NCBI GenBank assembly: GCA_003520455.1 | Contig: DOUV01000766.1 | Coordinates: 1 to 32,461 of the forward strand | Origin: Chloroflexota bacterium | GTDB lineage: Bacteria > Chloroflexota > Anaerolineae > Ardenticatenales > Ardenticatenaceae | Length of the DNA: 32,461 nucleotides | Direction: 5' to 3' | Shown: positions 7,311 through 15,821 of the stretch, piece by piece | Layout: every line of letters starts with the position of its first letter | Position numbering within the stretch: the first letter of the stretch is position 1 | The notes under the pieces: generated by a model | Databases searched by the model: none | What the model was told of the DNA's origin: nothing | What the model saw: the letters and a program-made list of their open reading frames with translations, nothing else | Program-made: the position numbers and the translations under genes

Positions 7311-8570
7311 CTACCCGGCGTAGGTTTCGAAGAAGGCGCGGAGTGCGTCCTGGAACGGTTTCATCGGCGGAGTGACCATGCCAGCTCCGATCATCTCACC
7401 GACACCGGCGCTCCGGTGGGTCATCGCTGTGTCGATAACAGGCACGATACCCGTCTCGATGACCTTCCGAATATCGATACCGACCGGACCGGGCTGGAAA
7501 TCGAGCGCGGGGATGGTGAAGTGCGGATTCTCCCCCACGGTGATCTCGTACATCTCAGCGGTGTGCCGGTGCGCCTCTTCAACAGTTCCGCCGACGAGGC
7601 GCAAAATTGCCGGTGCTCCTGCCATGACAAAGGCGCCGATCCCGGCCGTCTCCGTGATGCATGAGTCGCCGATGTCGCGTTCTGCATCTGAACGGGAATA
7701 CCCTGGAAACGTCGGCCCGTCGATGACCGCCGCCTCACCTGTAAACCAACGATCGCCCAGGCCACTGACCTGGACACCAAATTCGACCCCGTTGCGTGCC
7801 ATCACGGTCACGATCGAACTATAGGGAATATCGGCGGCGGCGAGCATAGTCGCCTTGCAGGCACCCATCCCGATAAAGGTGAAATAGCTCGGCGTCTGAT
7901 TCCAGAAGCGCAGGATCTCGGCCACCACCTGCCGGTCGCCGACAGCTTCGACCAACGCCGGCGCCACGGCTTTTGAAAAGAGGGCTGTGGCGGCGTTGCT
8001 CCGGTTGTGCATCTCGTCATTCATGTGGAGCGCCTCAGCCTGAATCCGCTTGATGTTGACCCCGCCCAGGTGTTTCAGTGCAGCTTTGAGGGCAGGGGCG
8101 AACACTGTGTTGGTCCAGCGGACGGCGTCGAGGGTTTGGCGGTCATAGCCCCCGAAAATCAGCCGGTCGGTGAGGACGCCGGCATACGCGCGCACGTTGT
8201 AGGGGCGGTTCTCAATAATATAGAGCGGGGTCGAGCGTGTGATAATCCCAGTCATACCGCCCACACCCCCACCGCGGTGATTCGGACGGAACTCGATCTC
8301 GCCACTGGCGGCGAGGCGCTCCGCGTCCTTAGTAGTCCGGGCCATGCCCTCGTAGAGAAGAGCGCCGATCACAGCGCCGCGTGTCGACCCGGGCATCCGA
8401 TCCCAAGAAATTGGAGGACCCGCGTGGAGCACGAGGTGGTCATGCATGTCTGGTAGCCACTCACCAGCTGTCTGGATATCGACCAGCACCGGATCGGAGT
8501 TCAGAATACGCTCGAGGGCAATCCGGTTGGACTCGTCTATCTTTTCCCCAAGCTCACCTATCACTGTCAC
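7311..8570 (-). CDS. DUF1116 protein (YlbE/AllG-like), copy 1
   Basis: A 419-residue protein, the length I recall for E. coli YlbE. The blocks LHAGPPISWDRMPGSTRGAVIGALLYEGMA (residues ~50-80), SDAERDIGDSCITETAGIGAFVMAGAP and the C-terminal VIETGIVPVIDTAMTHRSAGVGEMIGAGMV are characteristic of the DUF1116 family. It is the partner of FdrA; in E. coli the two, with AllH, form oxamate carbamoyltransferase. It starts at a GTG behind GAGGGAGA. Unlike copy 2, it begins directly with the DUF1116 core and has no 70-residue N-terminal domain; that domain is the separate gene at 4249-4452. In copy 2 the final motif is NTGIAHKEPG, here DTAMTHRSAG, so the copies have diverged in conserved positions and may use different substrates. 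Confidence 0.87.
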   Translation of the reverse strand: MTVIGELGEKIDESNRIALERILNSDPVLVDIQTAGEWLPDMHDHLVLHAGPPISWDRMPGSTRGAVIGALLYEGMARTTKDAERLAASGEIEFRPNHRGGGVGGMTGIITRSTPLYIIENRPYNVRAYAGVLTDRLIFGGYDRQTLDAVRWTNTVFAPALKAALKHLGGVNIKRIQAEALHMNDEMHNRSNAATALFSKAVAPALVEAVGDRQVVAEILRFWNQTPSYFTFIGMGACKATMLAAADIPYSSIVTVMARNGVEFGVQVSGLGDRWFTGEAAVIDGPTFPGYSRSDAERDIGDSCITETAGIGAFVMAGAPAILRLVGGTVEEAHRHTAEMYEITVGENPHFTIPALDFQPGPVGIDIRKVIETGIVPVIDTAMTHRSAGVGEMIGAGMVTPPMKPFQDALRAFFETYAG

Positions 8571-8712
8571 AGGATCTCCCTCTTATCTCGTCTCGAGCGG
8601 CAGGCGATAGACGTACCGGACACGCTGCTTTCCAGGCCGATACCATGCCTGATCGGTTCCACTCGTCTGTCGTCCCGGACTTTGCTTATCCCTCGCCCAA
8701 GACAAGAAGACG

Positions 8713-9870
8713 TCAATCGCTGAGCCCGAGAGCCTGACGGGATTGCAGAAGTTCGTTGAACCAGATTGGGTCGCCGTCCGGTGACGCCCAGCGGCCCTCA
8801 AAGCCACGGAAGTAGGGCTCGCGCACCGTGGCCGCAAGATCGGAGGAGAACATTTCGACCGCGTTGGAGTAGACCAGCGGGGTCAGTGCCTCGGGAAGGC
8901 GTCCCTTGACCGGCAAGACAACGTCGGCCATTTGCGAGATCTCCTCCTCACCCTCTTCAACCACAGCGACGAGGAAGCAATTGATATGGCGCATGACGCG
9001 CGCGACCTCGACGGCACGACGGTAGGAGAGGCCAGGCGGCGCCAGCAGAAAGGTGGGGGTGCGGTCCTCGCGGACGAAGCGCTGTAGGTGGACCCACTCT
9101 TCGGTATCTTGTCCTTGGGCGTGGCGACCGACGGCTTCGAGGATCTTCGCCGCTCCAAACATCGCACTGCCGAGGTTAGGGCCACCCCCCACGAAGATGA
9201 AATGCTCTCGATTCCGCAGTTCCTCGGCCAGCTGGCCGACGGTCTCGCTGACAGCCTCGTTCGTCGCATCGGCGATGTCGGCCGCCGCCTCAAAGTCGCG
9301 CCGGATCTGCCGGCCTTCTCGATAGCCAATAGCCTGACGAACTTCCGCTAACCGTAATGCAACCATGTAGAGGGCGATTTGCGTGGCCAGGTAGGTGCGA
9401 ATACGCGGGATGTCCATGCCGGGTGTGCTCACGTCGACCGCCATGTGGGCGGCACGAACGAGGCGCGACTCAGAATGACAGGTAATCCCCACCGTGTAGG
9501 CGCCGGCCTCACGCGCGAGAAGGATACCCTCTACGGTGCGAGCAACCTCGCCCGAGACAGAAACACCAATCGCCAAGGCCGGGTGTGGCCGCCTGGTCTG
9601 AAGCCAGGGAGTCGTATAGCGAGCGAACTGCAGGGCGGTTAGCGGCTCCATCGGTATCCTCGCCCACGCCTGGAACCCCATCTGCGTTGTCACGCACGCG
9701 TTGTGGGAGTCGCCGCATCCAAAGCCATACACTCGGTCCACGTCAAGTGAGGTGCGATGGTCGAGAACCTCGCGCACCTGACGGTCGAATTTCGGTGTGA
9801 ACTCGCGCATGAGCTCTGGCCGGCTGAATACCTGTTCTCGAATGTGGCCTGGCTTTCCTGTTCGGCTCAT
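8713..9870 (-). CDS. SIS-domain sugar-phosphate isomerase/deglycase-like protein
   Basis: A 385-residue protein with two SIS domains. The first holds DVDRVYGFGCGDSHNACV and AIGVSVSGEVARTVEGILLAREAGAYTVGIT (the sugar-phosphate SxS loop). The second holds EHFIFVGGGPNLGSAMFGAAKILEA and an EEWVHLQRF segment at the place of the family's catalytic E/H. The layout resembles FrlB (fructoselysine-6-phosphate deglycase), AgaS and the isomerase half of GlmS, without a glutaminase domain. GGAGGAG lies ~13 bases before the ATG. A PfkB kinase and a HutC-type GntR regulator in the same operon mirror the frlB-frlD-frlR set, so deglycation or isomerisation of a phosphorylated aminosugar adduct is a reasonable guess. 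Confidence 0.75.
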   Translation of the reverse strand: MSRTGKPGHIREQVFSRPELMREFTPKFDRQVREVLDHRTSLDVDRVYGFGCGDSHNACVTTQMGFQAWARIPMEPLTALQFARYTTPWLQTRRPHPALAIGVSVSGEVARTVEGILLAREAGAYTVGITCHSESRLVRAAHMAVDVSTPGMDIPRIRTYLATQIALYMVALRLAEVRQAIGYREGRQIRRDFEAAADIADATNEAVSETVGQLAEELRNREHFIFVGGGPNLGSAMFGAAKILEAVGRHAQGQDTEEWVHLQRFVREDRTPTFLLAPPGLSYRRAVEVARVMRHINCFLVAVVEEGEEEISQMADVVLPVKGRLPEALTPLVYSNAVEMFSSDLAATVREPYFRGFEGRWASPDGDPIWFNELLQSRQALGLSD

Positions 9871-9956
9871 ATCGTTCCATTCTCCTCCTTCTCAAAAGAT
9901 CTTACCCCGAGTTTGCGGCGCGTACAGTACCGCAAGCCCTCGATCCGCTGTTGTGC

Positions 9957-10373
9957 TCACTCGTTGTTTGCCGTTGCGACTACGGCGACGTACACCTCGC
10001 GGTCGCGCGGCCCATCGAATTCAAAGAAGAGAATCGATTGCGAGTGACCCAGGGCAAGTTCGTGCTTGACGACCGGGACGAGCACGGAGTTACCGATCAG
10101 GGCGAGTTTCACGTGGCCCGCCGCGTCTCCGGGCGTGTCGAGTGTGTGTTTGAAGTTGACACGCGTCGGCACGAGGCGATCGAGATCGTCGAGGATATCC
10201 TGCACCGTCTCGGGGTCGGAGGCTGAGTTGAGGATGACACCGGCCGTCGTGTGCGGCGAATAGACAAAGCAGAGACCGCGCGAAGTACGACTGGATTGGA
10301 TCGCCTCGCGTACCCGACTCGTCAGATCGACCAATTCCGTTGGAGCATGTGTTGCAAACGAGATCTGTTTCAC
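9957..10373 (-). CDS. YjbQ/UPF0047-family protein
   Basis: A 138-residue protein of the UPF0047 family. The motif GLCFVYSPHTTAGVILNS (~residues 34-51) and the C-terminal ELALGHSQSILFFEFDGPRDREVYV are diagnostic, including the His residues thought to bind a metal. E. coli YjbQ has weak thiamine-phosphate-synthase activity in vivo, but the true role of the family is unsettled. Its ATG overlaps the stop of the PfkB gene by 4 bp, implying translational coupling. Presence in a sugar-kinase/ECF operon suggests that it acts on a pathway intermediate here rather than in thiamine synthesis. Confidence 0.85.
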   Translation of the reverse strand: MKQISFATHAPTELVDLTSRVREAIQSSRTSRGLCFVYSPHTTAGVILNSASDPETVQDILDDLDRLVPTRVNFKHTLDTPGDAAGHVKLALIGNSVLVPVVKHELALGHSQSILFFEFDGPRDREVYVAVVATANNE

Positions 10374-11338
10374 CTTTCCTCGAACTTTCCGCTGATCGTG
10401 GTTTGCACTCCTGCAAGCTGTTCGGCTCCCTCAATGGGGATAACCCGAGCTCGCAAGGATTCCAGTCGCTGTTCGGCCTGTTTCATCGGGATCTGAAGAG
10501 CGTGGAGTGCCCCAAAATCCTCGATCACAAAAGATGCGGAGACGGTTCCGCGGAGTGCCGCCTCGACCGGGTGGCCCGTCTTCTGAAGTCCCACCATGAA
10601 CCCCCCGCAGTACGCGTCGCCTGCCCCCGTAGCGTCGACAACGCGGGTGGTGTAGGCTGGGACGTGGTAGAGTCGCTCCTCCGCTGGGTGGTAAACCAGA
10701 CTACCGTTAGCGCCCATCTTGATGGCAAAACAGCCTGGAACACTGGCGCGTACCTCGCGCAGGAGGGCAGGAAGCGGGTGGTTCCCCCAGAGTGCCTGGA
10801 CCTCCTCGATGCCTGGGAGAAAGGCACGTACCTGTTGCCAGGCGGCCGGGCCAAAGAGCTCACTCTCGATTTGACCCGGGATGACAATCAAATCCAGAAA
10901 GAGAGGGATTCCTCGCTGTCCCAGAAAGGTCGACAGAGCGCTCTGGGAGTCGCCCCTGATTGGACAGATATGTGCGCCGCATGAGGTGAGGTATTCCTCG
11001 GGGATATCGTCGGGGACCGGGTCCAGGTCCTGGTTGTGACCCGAATCGAGACGATAGATGATCTGGCGACGGCCGCCGCCCTCATGTAGGATCCAGACGT
11101 GGAAGCTCGGAGTATCGATTCGTCGCACACCGTTCAGGTCCAGCCCGGCCGCGACGAGACGATCGAGATATGCTTGGGGGTAATCTGGGCCGATCCGCGC
11201 CACAATGCCTACTTCAACACCCCAAAGTCGCGCGCCAACAGCTGAATAGAGCGCATTTCCTCCCGGGGCCGCCCAATATATAGAGCCGTCCGGCGTTACG
11301 GTGTCGTCTAATGTGAAGCCGCCGATCGTGATGTACAA
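10370..11338 (-). CDS. PfkB-family carbohydrate/nucleoside kinase
   Basis: A 322-residue ribokinase-like protein. It shows the N-terminal GGF-x-LDD (instead of the usual G-x-x-x-x-D), a PGGNALYSAVGARLWG substrate-lid segment at ~30-45, and the C-terminal PfkB signature VDATGAGDAYCGGF with the catalytic Asp (GAGD). It transfers phosphate from ATP to a hydroxyl of a sugar, nucleoside or sugar adduct; the substrate is unknown. It lies 21 bp after ecfT and overlaps the YjbQ-family gene by 4 bp. Fructoselysine kinase (FrlD), ribokinase and pseudouridine kinase are all in this superfamily. The nearby SIS protein favours a FrlD-like role. Confidence 0.85.
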   Translation of the reverse strand: MYITIGGFTLDDTVTPDGSIYWAAPGGNALYSAVGARLWGVEVGIVARIGPDYPQAYLDRLVAAGLDLNGVRRIDTPSFHVWILHEGGGRRQIIYRLDSGHNQDLDPVPDDIPEEYLTSCGAHICPIRGDSQSALSTFLGQRGIPLFLDLIVIPGQIESELFGPAAWQQVRAFLPGIEEVQALWGNHPLPALLREVRASVPGCFAIKMGANGSLVYHPAEERLYHVPAYTTRVVDATGAGDAYCGGFMVGLQKTGHPVEAALRGTVSASFVIEDFGALHALQIPMKQAEQRLESLRARVIPIEGAEQLAGVQTTISGKFEER

Positions 11339-11359
11339 TGCTTCCTTCTCCGCATCCTT

Positions 11360-12151
11360 TCAGACGTGGAACGCGCCGACGCCGCGCAGACGCAAGAGGA
11401 TGACGAGCACAAGCAAGACAACGTAGCCGCCGAGGACAGCGTAATCCATCCTGGTCAACTGCAAGCGACGGATCGAGGTGCGTTTGGCTGTGCTCCCTAA
11501 CCCCTTACTCTCCACTGCAAGTGCCAATTGTTGGGCCAGGCGCAGCGAGCTGATGATCAGCGGGCCCAGGATGGCCGAGTACTTGCGCATCCGCGTGGTG
11601 ATCCTGCCCTGGTTCACATCCAGGCCACGCGACTTTTGAGCCTCGATGATTGTCTGTCCAACACCTACGACCGTCGGCACGAAGCGAAAGGTGGTCGCAA
11701 GTGCGAAGGCGCCCTTATGAGGCAGCCCGAGTCCGCGCAATGCCAGGATGAAGTCGCGTTGTGTGGTCGTCAGCATCAGGCTGATAGGGGCGATGACCAT
11801 ATTCAAGATTCGGAAAGCCATGCCAACGCCGTACGCCAGACCGATGTCGGTCACATAGATGGGCCCATAGCGCAAAATCTCGGTACCTGGATGGTACAAC
11901 AGCGGCCACATGACGAGCGATATGATGACGAGGAGCGCGAGCGACTTCAGGAGGAGAGCAACTTTTCCGAGCGGAACGCCGCCGAGGATATCGATGAGCA
12001 GGATAGCAAAGAAGAAAGGCCCAAGAAACAGAGGGTGGGTGAAGATCACGCTGATGGCGAAGATCACGAGAACACCGAGAACCTTCACACGCGGATCGAG
12101 TCGGTACAGAAAGGATGAACCAGGCGTGTAGAGTTCAAACTGGAGTGCCAC
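11360..12151 (-). CDS. ecfT: ECF transporter transmembrane component EcfT, operon 1
   Basis: The coupling membrane subunit of an energy-coupling-factor transporter, about 263 residues with several hydrophobic segments. The two cytoplasmic Ala-Arg-Gly-like motifs that dock to the ATPases are present as AQKSRGLDV (~residue 170) and AVESKGLGS (~217), the latter with Lys for Arg. The GTG at 12151 is chosen because GGCGGGG precedes it, and because the resulting N-terminus (ALQFELYTPGSSFLYRLDP) aligns with that of the second EcfT (ELVYQYRPQDSFLHRLDP). The tracked ATG six codons earlier has no ribosome site. It overlaps the preceding ATPase gene by 17 bp. Confidence 0.9.
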   Translation of the reverse strand: MALQFELYTPGSSFLYRLDPRVKVLGVLVIFAISVIFTHPLFLGPFFFAILLIDILGGVPLGKVALLLKSLALLVIISLVMWPLLYHPGTEILRYGPIYVTDIGLAYGVGMAFRILNMVIAPISLMLTTTQRDFILALRGLGLPHKGAFALATTFRFVPTVVGVGQTIIEAQKSRGLDVNQGRITTRMRKYSAILGPLIISSLRLAQQLALAVESKGLGSTAKRTSIRRLQLTRMDYAVLGGYVVLLVLVILLRLRGVGAFHV

Positions 12152-12989
12152 GTGACCCCGCCCATACAAGGAGTTTTTTGAAATGCTCGACCGCCTCCTC
12201 CACGCTCAGAATGTCAGATCGCATGCCCCAAGCGGCAAGCCCTTGCGCAATCCGAGTGATCTGCGGCGGCTGTAAGAAGGAGGCTTCCAGGATATCAGGC
12301 CGGGAGAAGACGTCGGCCGGCGTGCCGTCGGCGAGAATCTGCCCTTGGGCCATCACAGTCACGCGCCTGGCATACGTGGCCACGATCCGCATATCGTGCG
12401 TGATCATCACAATGGTGCGGCCCTGCTTGTGAAGATCTTGAATGAGATCCAGCATGTCGACGCTGCCCTGCCAGTCCATCCCGGTCGTGGGCTCGTCGAT
12501 AATGATGACGGGAGGGTTCATTGTAAGAATGGCACCCACCGCAAGCTTCTGGCGTTGGCCGCGGCTCAGGGCGAAGGGATACTCGTCTTCGAGCCCGACG
12601 AGGCCAACGGTCTCGAGCACCTGTCTGGTACGGCGCTCGATCTCTTCTGGATCCAGTCCGAGGTTGCGCGGTCCGAATTCGAGTTCCTCGCGCACCGTGA
12701 GATTGAATATCTGGTGATCGGGGTTCTGATACACGTATCCGACAGAGTAAGCGGCTTCGCCGAAGAGGATTTCGCGCGTATCGCGCCCGTTCACGAGCAC
12801 ACTGCCGCGTGTCGGGTGCAAGATACCATTGAAATGTTTCACGAGCGTTGTCTTGCCGGCACCGTTCTGGCCGATCAGCGCAACAAACTCCCCTGGAGCG
12901 ATTGTGAGATTCAGATCGCTCAAGATCCACTGATCCGGACCATAGCGAAACCAGAGATCATTGACTTGAATTACGGGCGAAACAGTCAT
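12135..12989 (-). CDS. ecfA: ECF transporter ATPase (second)
   Basis: A 284-residue ABC ATPase with Walker A GQNGAGKTT (~39-47), Q-loop YQNPDHQIF, Walker B VIIIDEPT and switch His in MITHDMR. The signature motif reads LSRGQRQ instead of LSGGQ; this single change at the second Gly is seen in some ECF ATPases and may leave one of the two composite sites weaker. The QNPD(H/A)Q motif marks the EcfA group. It hydrolyses ATP together with the adjacent EcfA to drive the T and S subunits. Its ATG follows the upstream TGA directly (TGAATG). Confidence 0.92.
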   Translation of the reverse strand: MTVSPVIQVNDLWFRYGPDQWILSDLNLTIAPGEFVALIGQNGAGKTTLVKHFNGILHPTRGSVLVNGRDTREILFGEAAYSVGYVYQNPDHQIFNLTVREELEFGPRNLGLDPEEIERRTRQVLETVGLVGLEDEYPFALSRGQRQKLAVGAILTMNPPVIIIDEPTTGMDWQGSVDMLDLIQDLHKQGRTIVMITHDMRIVATYARRVTVMAQGQILADGTPADVFSRPDILEASFLQPPQITRIAQGLAAWGMRSDILSVEEAVEHFKKLLVWAGSRGTPV

Positions 12990-13874
12990 TCACCTCTCAC
13001 CGTTCAAGACGCGCGATAGGTACGCAATGATGTCCTCTTCACGCATGTGCCCATCCCCGGGATTCACGATCCCCTCATCCTGGAGCATCTTGAGGAATTC
13101 GATTCCTTCGGGGGGACGTACACCCACAGATTTCAGGACATCGATCTGCTCAAACACTTTCGTTGCCGCGTCATCGAGGATCAACTGCCCGTCGTGCAGG
13201 ACAAGGATACGATCCGCGAACCGGGCTAACTCCTCAGTGTGGTGCTCAACGACGAGTACGGACAGGTTGGCCTCTTCCTTCAATTGGCGGATGATGGCGA
13301 AGATCTCGTTGCGGCCGACCGGGTCGAGCTCGGAGGTCGGTTCATCCAGAATTAACACTTTTGGCCGCAACGTCAGGGTTGAGCCGATTGCAACACGCTG
13401 TTTCTGGCCGCCTGAAAGGTGGTAGGGAAAAACGTCGCGGTATCCTTCGACGCGCACCAGTTTCAGCACCTCGACGATGCGCCGTTCGATCTCTTCAGTC
13501 GGCAGCCCCAAGTTTTCCGGACCAAATGCCAGATCTTCCTCGACAGTCATGCCGACCAGTTGGGCCTCGGGATCCTGAAAGGTGATGCCGACCAGTGCGG
13601 TATGGTCCGTGCTGGAGAAGTTCAGCGGACCAAATTCGCGCACAGCCGTGCTCTTGCCGCCAATCAGGATTTCGCCGGTGACCTGCCCCCCCAGCACACT
13701 TGGGATCAGACCGCAGAGGGCGAGGCAGAGAGTTGTTTTACCCGCACCGGTCGGGCCGACGATTCCAACGAACTCGCCCTCATGTACCGAAAAGTCGATA
13801 TCTTGTAGAACAGGAGCGGAAGTGCGCGGATAGCGATAACTGAAATCGTGTACCTCGATGATCGGTCTTGACAC
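12990..13874 (-). CDS. ecfA: ECF transporter ATPase (first)
   Basis: An ABC ATPase of about 294 residues with Walker A GPTGAGKTT, Q-loop FQDPEAQLV, an intact LSGGQKQR signature and Walker B VLILDEPT, then VVEHHTEE with the switch His. Pairing with the neighbouring LSRGQ ATPase gives the usual EcfA/EcfA' heterodimer. The GTG at 13874 is chosen because AAGGAGCGGAGG stands just upstream; a TTG 33 bases further up is possible but less likely. The C-terminal ~70 residues (VFEQIDVLKSVGVRPPE... to the end) are the regulatory/dimerisation tail found in EcfA proteins. Confidence 0.92.
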   Translation of the reverse strand: MSRPIIEVHDFSYRYPRTSAPVLQDIDFSVHEGEFVGIVGPTGAGKTTLCLALCGLIPSVLGGQVTGEILIGGKSTAVREFGPLNFSSTDHTALVGITFQDPEAQLVGMTVEEDLAFGPENLGLPTEEIERRIVEVLKLVRVEGYRDVFPYHLSGGQKQRVAIGSTLTLRPKVLILDEPTSELDPVGRNEIFAIIRQLKEEANLSVLVVEHHTEELARFADRILVLHDGQLILDDAATKVFEQIDVLKSVGVRPPEGIEFLKMLQDEGIVNPGDGHMREEDIIAYLSRVLNGER

Positions 13875-13931
13875 AGCCTCCGCTCCTTCGCAAGCCACCA
13901 GGTCCAATTCCGTGATAGGCGCGACGGGCGC

Positions 13932-14690
13932 CTACGCCACCTTTGCCGCAACGGGCGGCGCAAAGTCGACGTGTTCCTTGTCTGCCCAGTACATGTTCCA
14001 CCGGCGCACAAAGGGGTAAAGCAACTTGACCAGGACCAGGCCCAGCGTCCAGGGCGTCAGCAAGCCGTTGAGCCAGATGTTGCCGAAGACGCCAATCCAC
14101 GCCACCTCGTCGGGGATGATGTCGAGGACGGCGAGCCACCAGGGGATGTAGAAGGCGATCATGAAGGCACCGGCGACGACGGCCCAGAGGTAGAGGAGGA
14201 TCTTTGGGCCAGTGCTGAGTTCGGCCTGCTCGGGACGGTAGACGATACGCCAGGGGATGTAGGCACTCAGGAAGTTCCCGATGAAGCCAGCAACACTACC
14301 GAGCGTAAGAGTCCCGGCAAAGATATCACCGATAAAGTTCCCGACCGCGGAGCCAAGCGCGCCTGGGACGCCGAACAAAATCCCGAAGACGGTCGTCAGC
14401 GCCTGGGCCGGTCGGAGGTAGGCAATTCCCGGGACGAAGACAATGCCAGCCGTCAAGCCCAGTCCGCCGCCGAAGAGCGCGGCACTGATGGCAACGGTCA
14501 CCAGCGACATTGCGTCCCACTTCGTCGTTGTTCGTGTGATAAATGGCGCATGTAGGTGAAAACGGTAGCCAAAGAGTTCACCGACGAAGAGAACTGTTCC
14601 CACGATGAAGACGATGGCACCGATGAGATTCATCGTGCCGAGACCGAGCGACGCTACGATACTGTTTACCACTTGCGAAAGTGGATCCAT
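13932..14690 (-). CDS. ECF transporter substrate-binding (S) component
   Basis: A 252-residue integral membrane protein with about six hydrophobic segments. The middle (GIAYLRPAQALTTVFGILFGVPGALGSAVGNFIGDIFAG) carries the P...G-x-x-x-G-x-x-G...G-x-x-D pattern common in S components. It lies directly before two ATPase genes and ecfT, so it is the specificity subunit of the module. The substrate cannot be read from the sequence; vitamins, nucleobases and deazapurines are all carried by this class. The ATG at 14690 is set by AAGGAGGG. It is larger than the usual ~180-200 residues, with an extra C-terminal membrane region (~160-230). Confidence 0.8.
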   Translation of the reverse strand: MDPLSQVVNSIVASLGLGTMNLIGAIVFIVGTVLFVGELFGYRFHLHAPFITRTTTKWDAMSLVTVAISAALFGGGLGLTAGIVFVPGIAYLRPAQALTTVFGILFGVPGALGSAVGNFIGDIFAGTLTLGSVAGFIGNFLSAYIPWRIVYRPEQAELSTGPKILLYLWAVVAGAFMIAFYIPWWLAVLDIIPDEVAWIGVFGNIWLNGLLTPWTLGLVLVKLLYPFVRRWNMYWADKEHVDFAPPVAAKVA

Positions 14691-14746
14691 GCTCCCTGCC
14701 CTCCTTAGATTGTGAACATGAGCATACGAGAGCGAACGTCGAGGTT

Positions 14747-14833
14747 TTAGGTAGGTCGGCCCATACGGTGGGCTGCATACCACCAGCCAGCAATGCCGGC
14801 CAGTACGATCAGGGCTGCAATTACTTTCTCCAT
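14747..14833 (-). CDS. 28-residue single-pass membrane microprotein in the ECF operon
   Basis: A tiny ORF with a near-perfect ribosome site (AGGAGGAG, 5 bases before the ATG at 14833) ending in TAA at 14747. It encodes 28 residues: a short charged start (MEK), a hydrophobic stretch of ~18 residues rich in Ala, Ile, Leu and Val with a central AGIAGWW, and a basic tail (HRMGRPT). This predicts one membrane helix, N-out or N-in unclear. It lies 57 bp before the S-component start and 135 bp after the GntR stop, in the same direction. I infer a small accessory subunit of the ECF complex; it could also be a leader peptide. Confidence 0.65.
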   Translation of the reverse strand: MEKVIAALIVLAGIAGWWYAAHRMGRPT

Positions 14834-14968
14834 TCGTGCTCCTCCTGTCGGGATCACGATCTTATGCGAACAAAGCGAGTCAAACTGCGTCTCCCGATGC
14901 GGCTGGCTCCTCCTTCCTTTGTTCGGAATGCGGCGACGCTGTTTCTGTCGATGCCACCACCCCCTCCA

Positions 14969-15724
14969 TTACACACTCAATTTGAGTTGGACTCTGTCGC
15001 CACGGAACACAACCTTCACGTATTCGATTGGGTGCTCTTCAGGGTCGTAGAGCGTGATGCGTAGCAGCAACATAGGGGAGCCAGGACTCACGCCCAAGAG
15101 AAGGCTCTCACGATTTGTCGCAAGTGTAGATTCCAGAGTTTCCGATGCTCGGTGAATCTGAATTCCGTACTTCTCTTTGAGTACAGTGTAGAGGGAATTG
15201 TTGACCAGGTCGTCATGAAGAAGTTGTGGACAAAGCTCGCAGGGAATGTAGGAGCGGTGCATAGCAAACGGTTCACCGTTTGCCAGGTGGACACGCTCCA
15301 TAAGGAAGACGGGGGCATCTGGTGTGACGCTGAGGACATCGGCGATCTTCGGCGGCGCGAGAACTTTCTCGATCCCGAGAAGCCGCACAGATGGGGAGTG
15401 CCCGAGTTGGAGTGCTTGCTGATGGAGGCCACCCAGCGAGAGCGCTTGGAAGCTGACTTTGGGCTGGCTGACAAAGGTTCCTTTGCCGTCGACCCGATAG
15501 AGGAGCCCTGCCGCGACCAGCCGGTCGAGTGCGCGCCGAACAGTCATACGGCTCAAACCGTGGCCTCGGCTGAGTTCTCGTTCGGAAGGAATCGCCTCAC
15601 CAGGGGCTAAGCGTCCGCTCTCGATCGACTCCCGGATCATTTCTTCGAGCTGCGAGTAGAGCGCTTGACTGCTCTCACGATTGAGTTCGCCCAACACTTT
15701 GGGATCCTGGGTGCGGCTTACCAT
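14969..15724 (-). CDS. GntR-family regulator, HutC subfamily
   Basis: A 251-residue regulator. The winged helix-turn-helix covers ~residues 15-80 (EAIPSERELSRGHGLSRMTVRRALDRLVAAGLLYRVDGKGTFV), followed by a UTRA effector domain (~95-245) with LMERVHLANGEPFAMHRSYIP and the C-terminal YVKVVFRGDRVQLKL typical of HutC/FrlR/NagR proteins. The UTRA domain usually senses a sugar-phosphate or pathway intermediate. The start at 15724 is preferred because the predicted promoter's start point (~15815) lies after the only better-looking upstream ATG (15820). The gene is first in operon 1 and is probably autoregulated through the tandem palindromes at 15789-15808. Confidence 0.9.
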   Translation of the reverse strand: MVSRTQDPKVLGELNRESSQALYSQLEEMIRESIESGRLAPGEAIPSERELSRGHGLSRMTVRRALDRLVAAGLLYRVDGKGTFVSQPKVSFQALSLGGLHQQALQLGHSPSVRLLGIEKVLAPPKIADVLSVTPDAPVFLMERVHLANGEPFAMHRSYIPCELCPQLLHDDLVNNSLYTVLKEKYGIQIHRASETLESTLATNRESLLLGVSPGSPMLLLRITLYDPEEHPIEYVKVVFRGDRVQLKLSV

Positions 15725-15788
15725 CACAGTCTCGCAGTGGCCATAAAGGTGATTTAGGCGGACGCTGACAGAGGCAAACGGGAAGAAC

Positions 15789-15808
15789 GGCATATACCGG
15801 TATATACC
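15789..15808 (-). promoter_or_regulatory. Tandem GntR operator
   Basis: Two abutting 10-bp palindromes, GGCATATACC and GGTATATACC; the second is perfect and the first has one change. They lie ~7-26 bases after the predicted transcription start and 65 bases before the GntR start codon. HutC-type regulators bind short GT/TATA/AC palindromes, so this is the likely autoregulatory site, acting as a roadblock. Confidence 0.65.
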
Positions 15809-15821
15809 AGTTTTCGCCATT

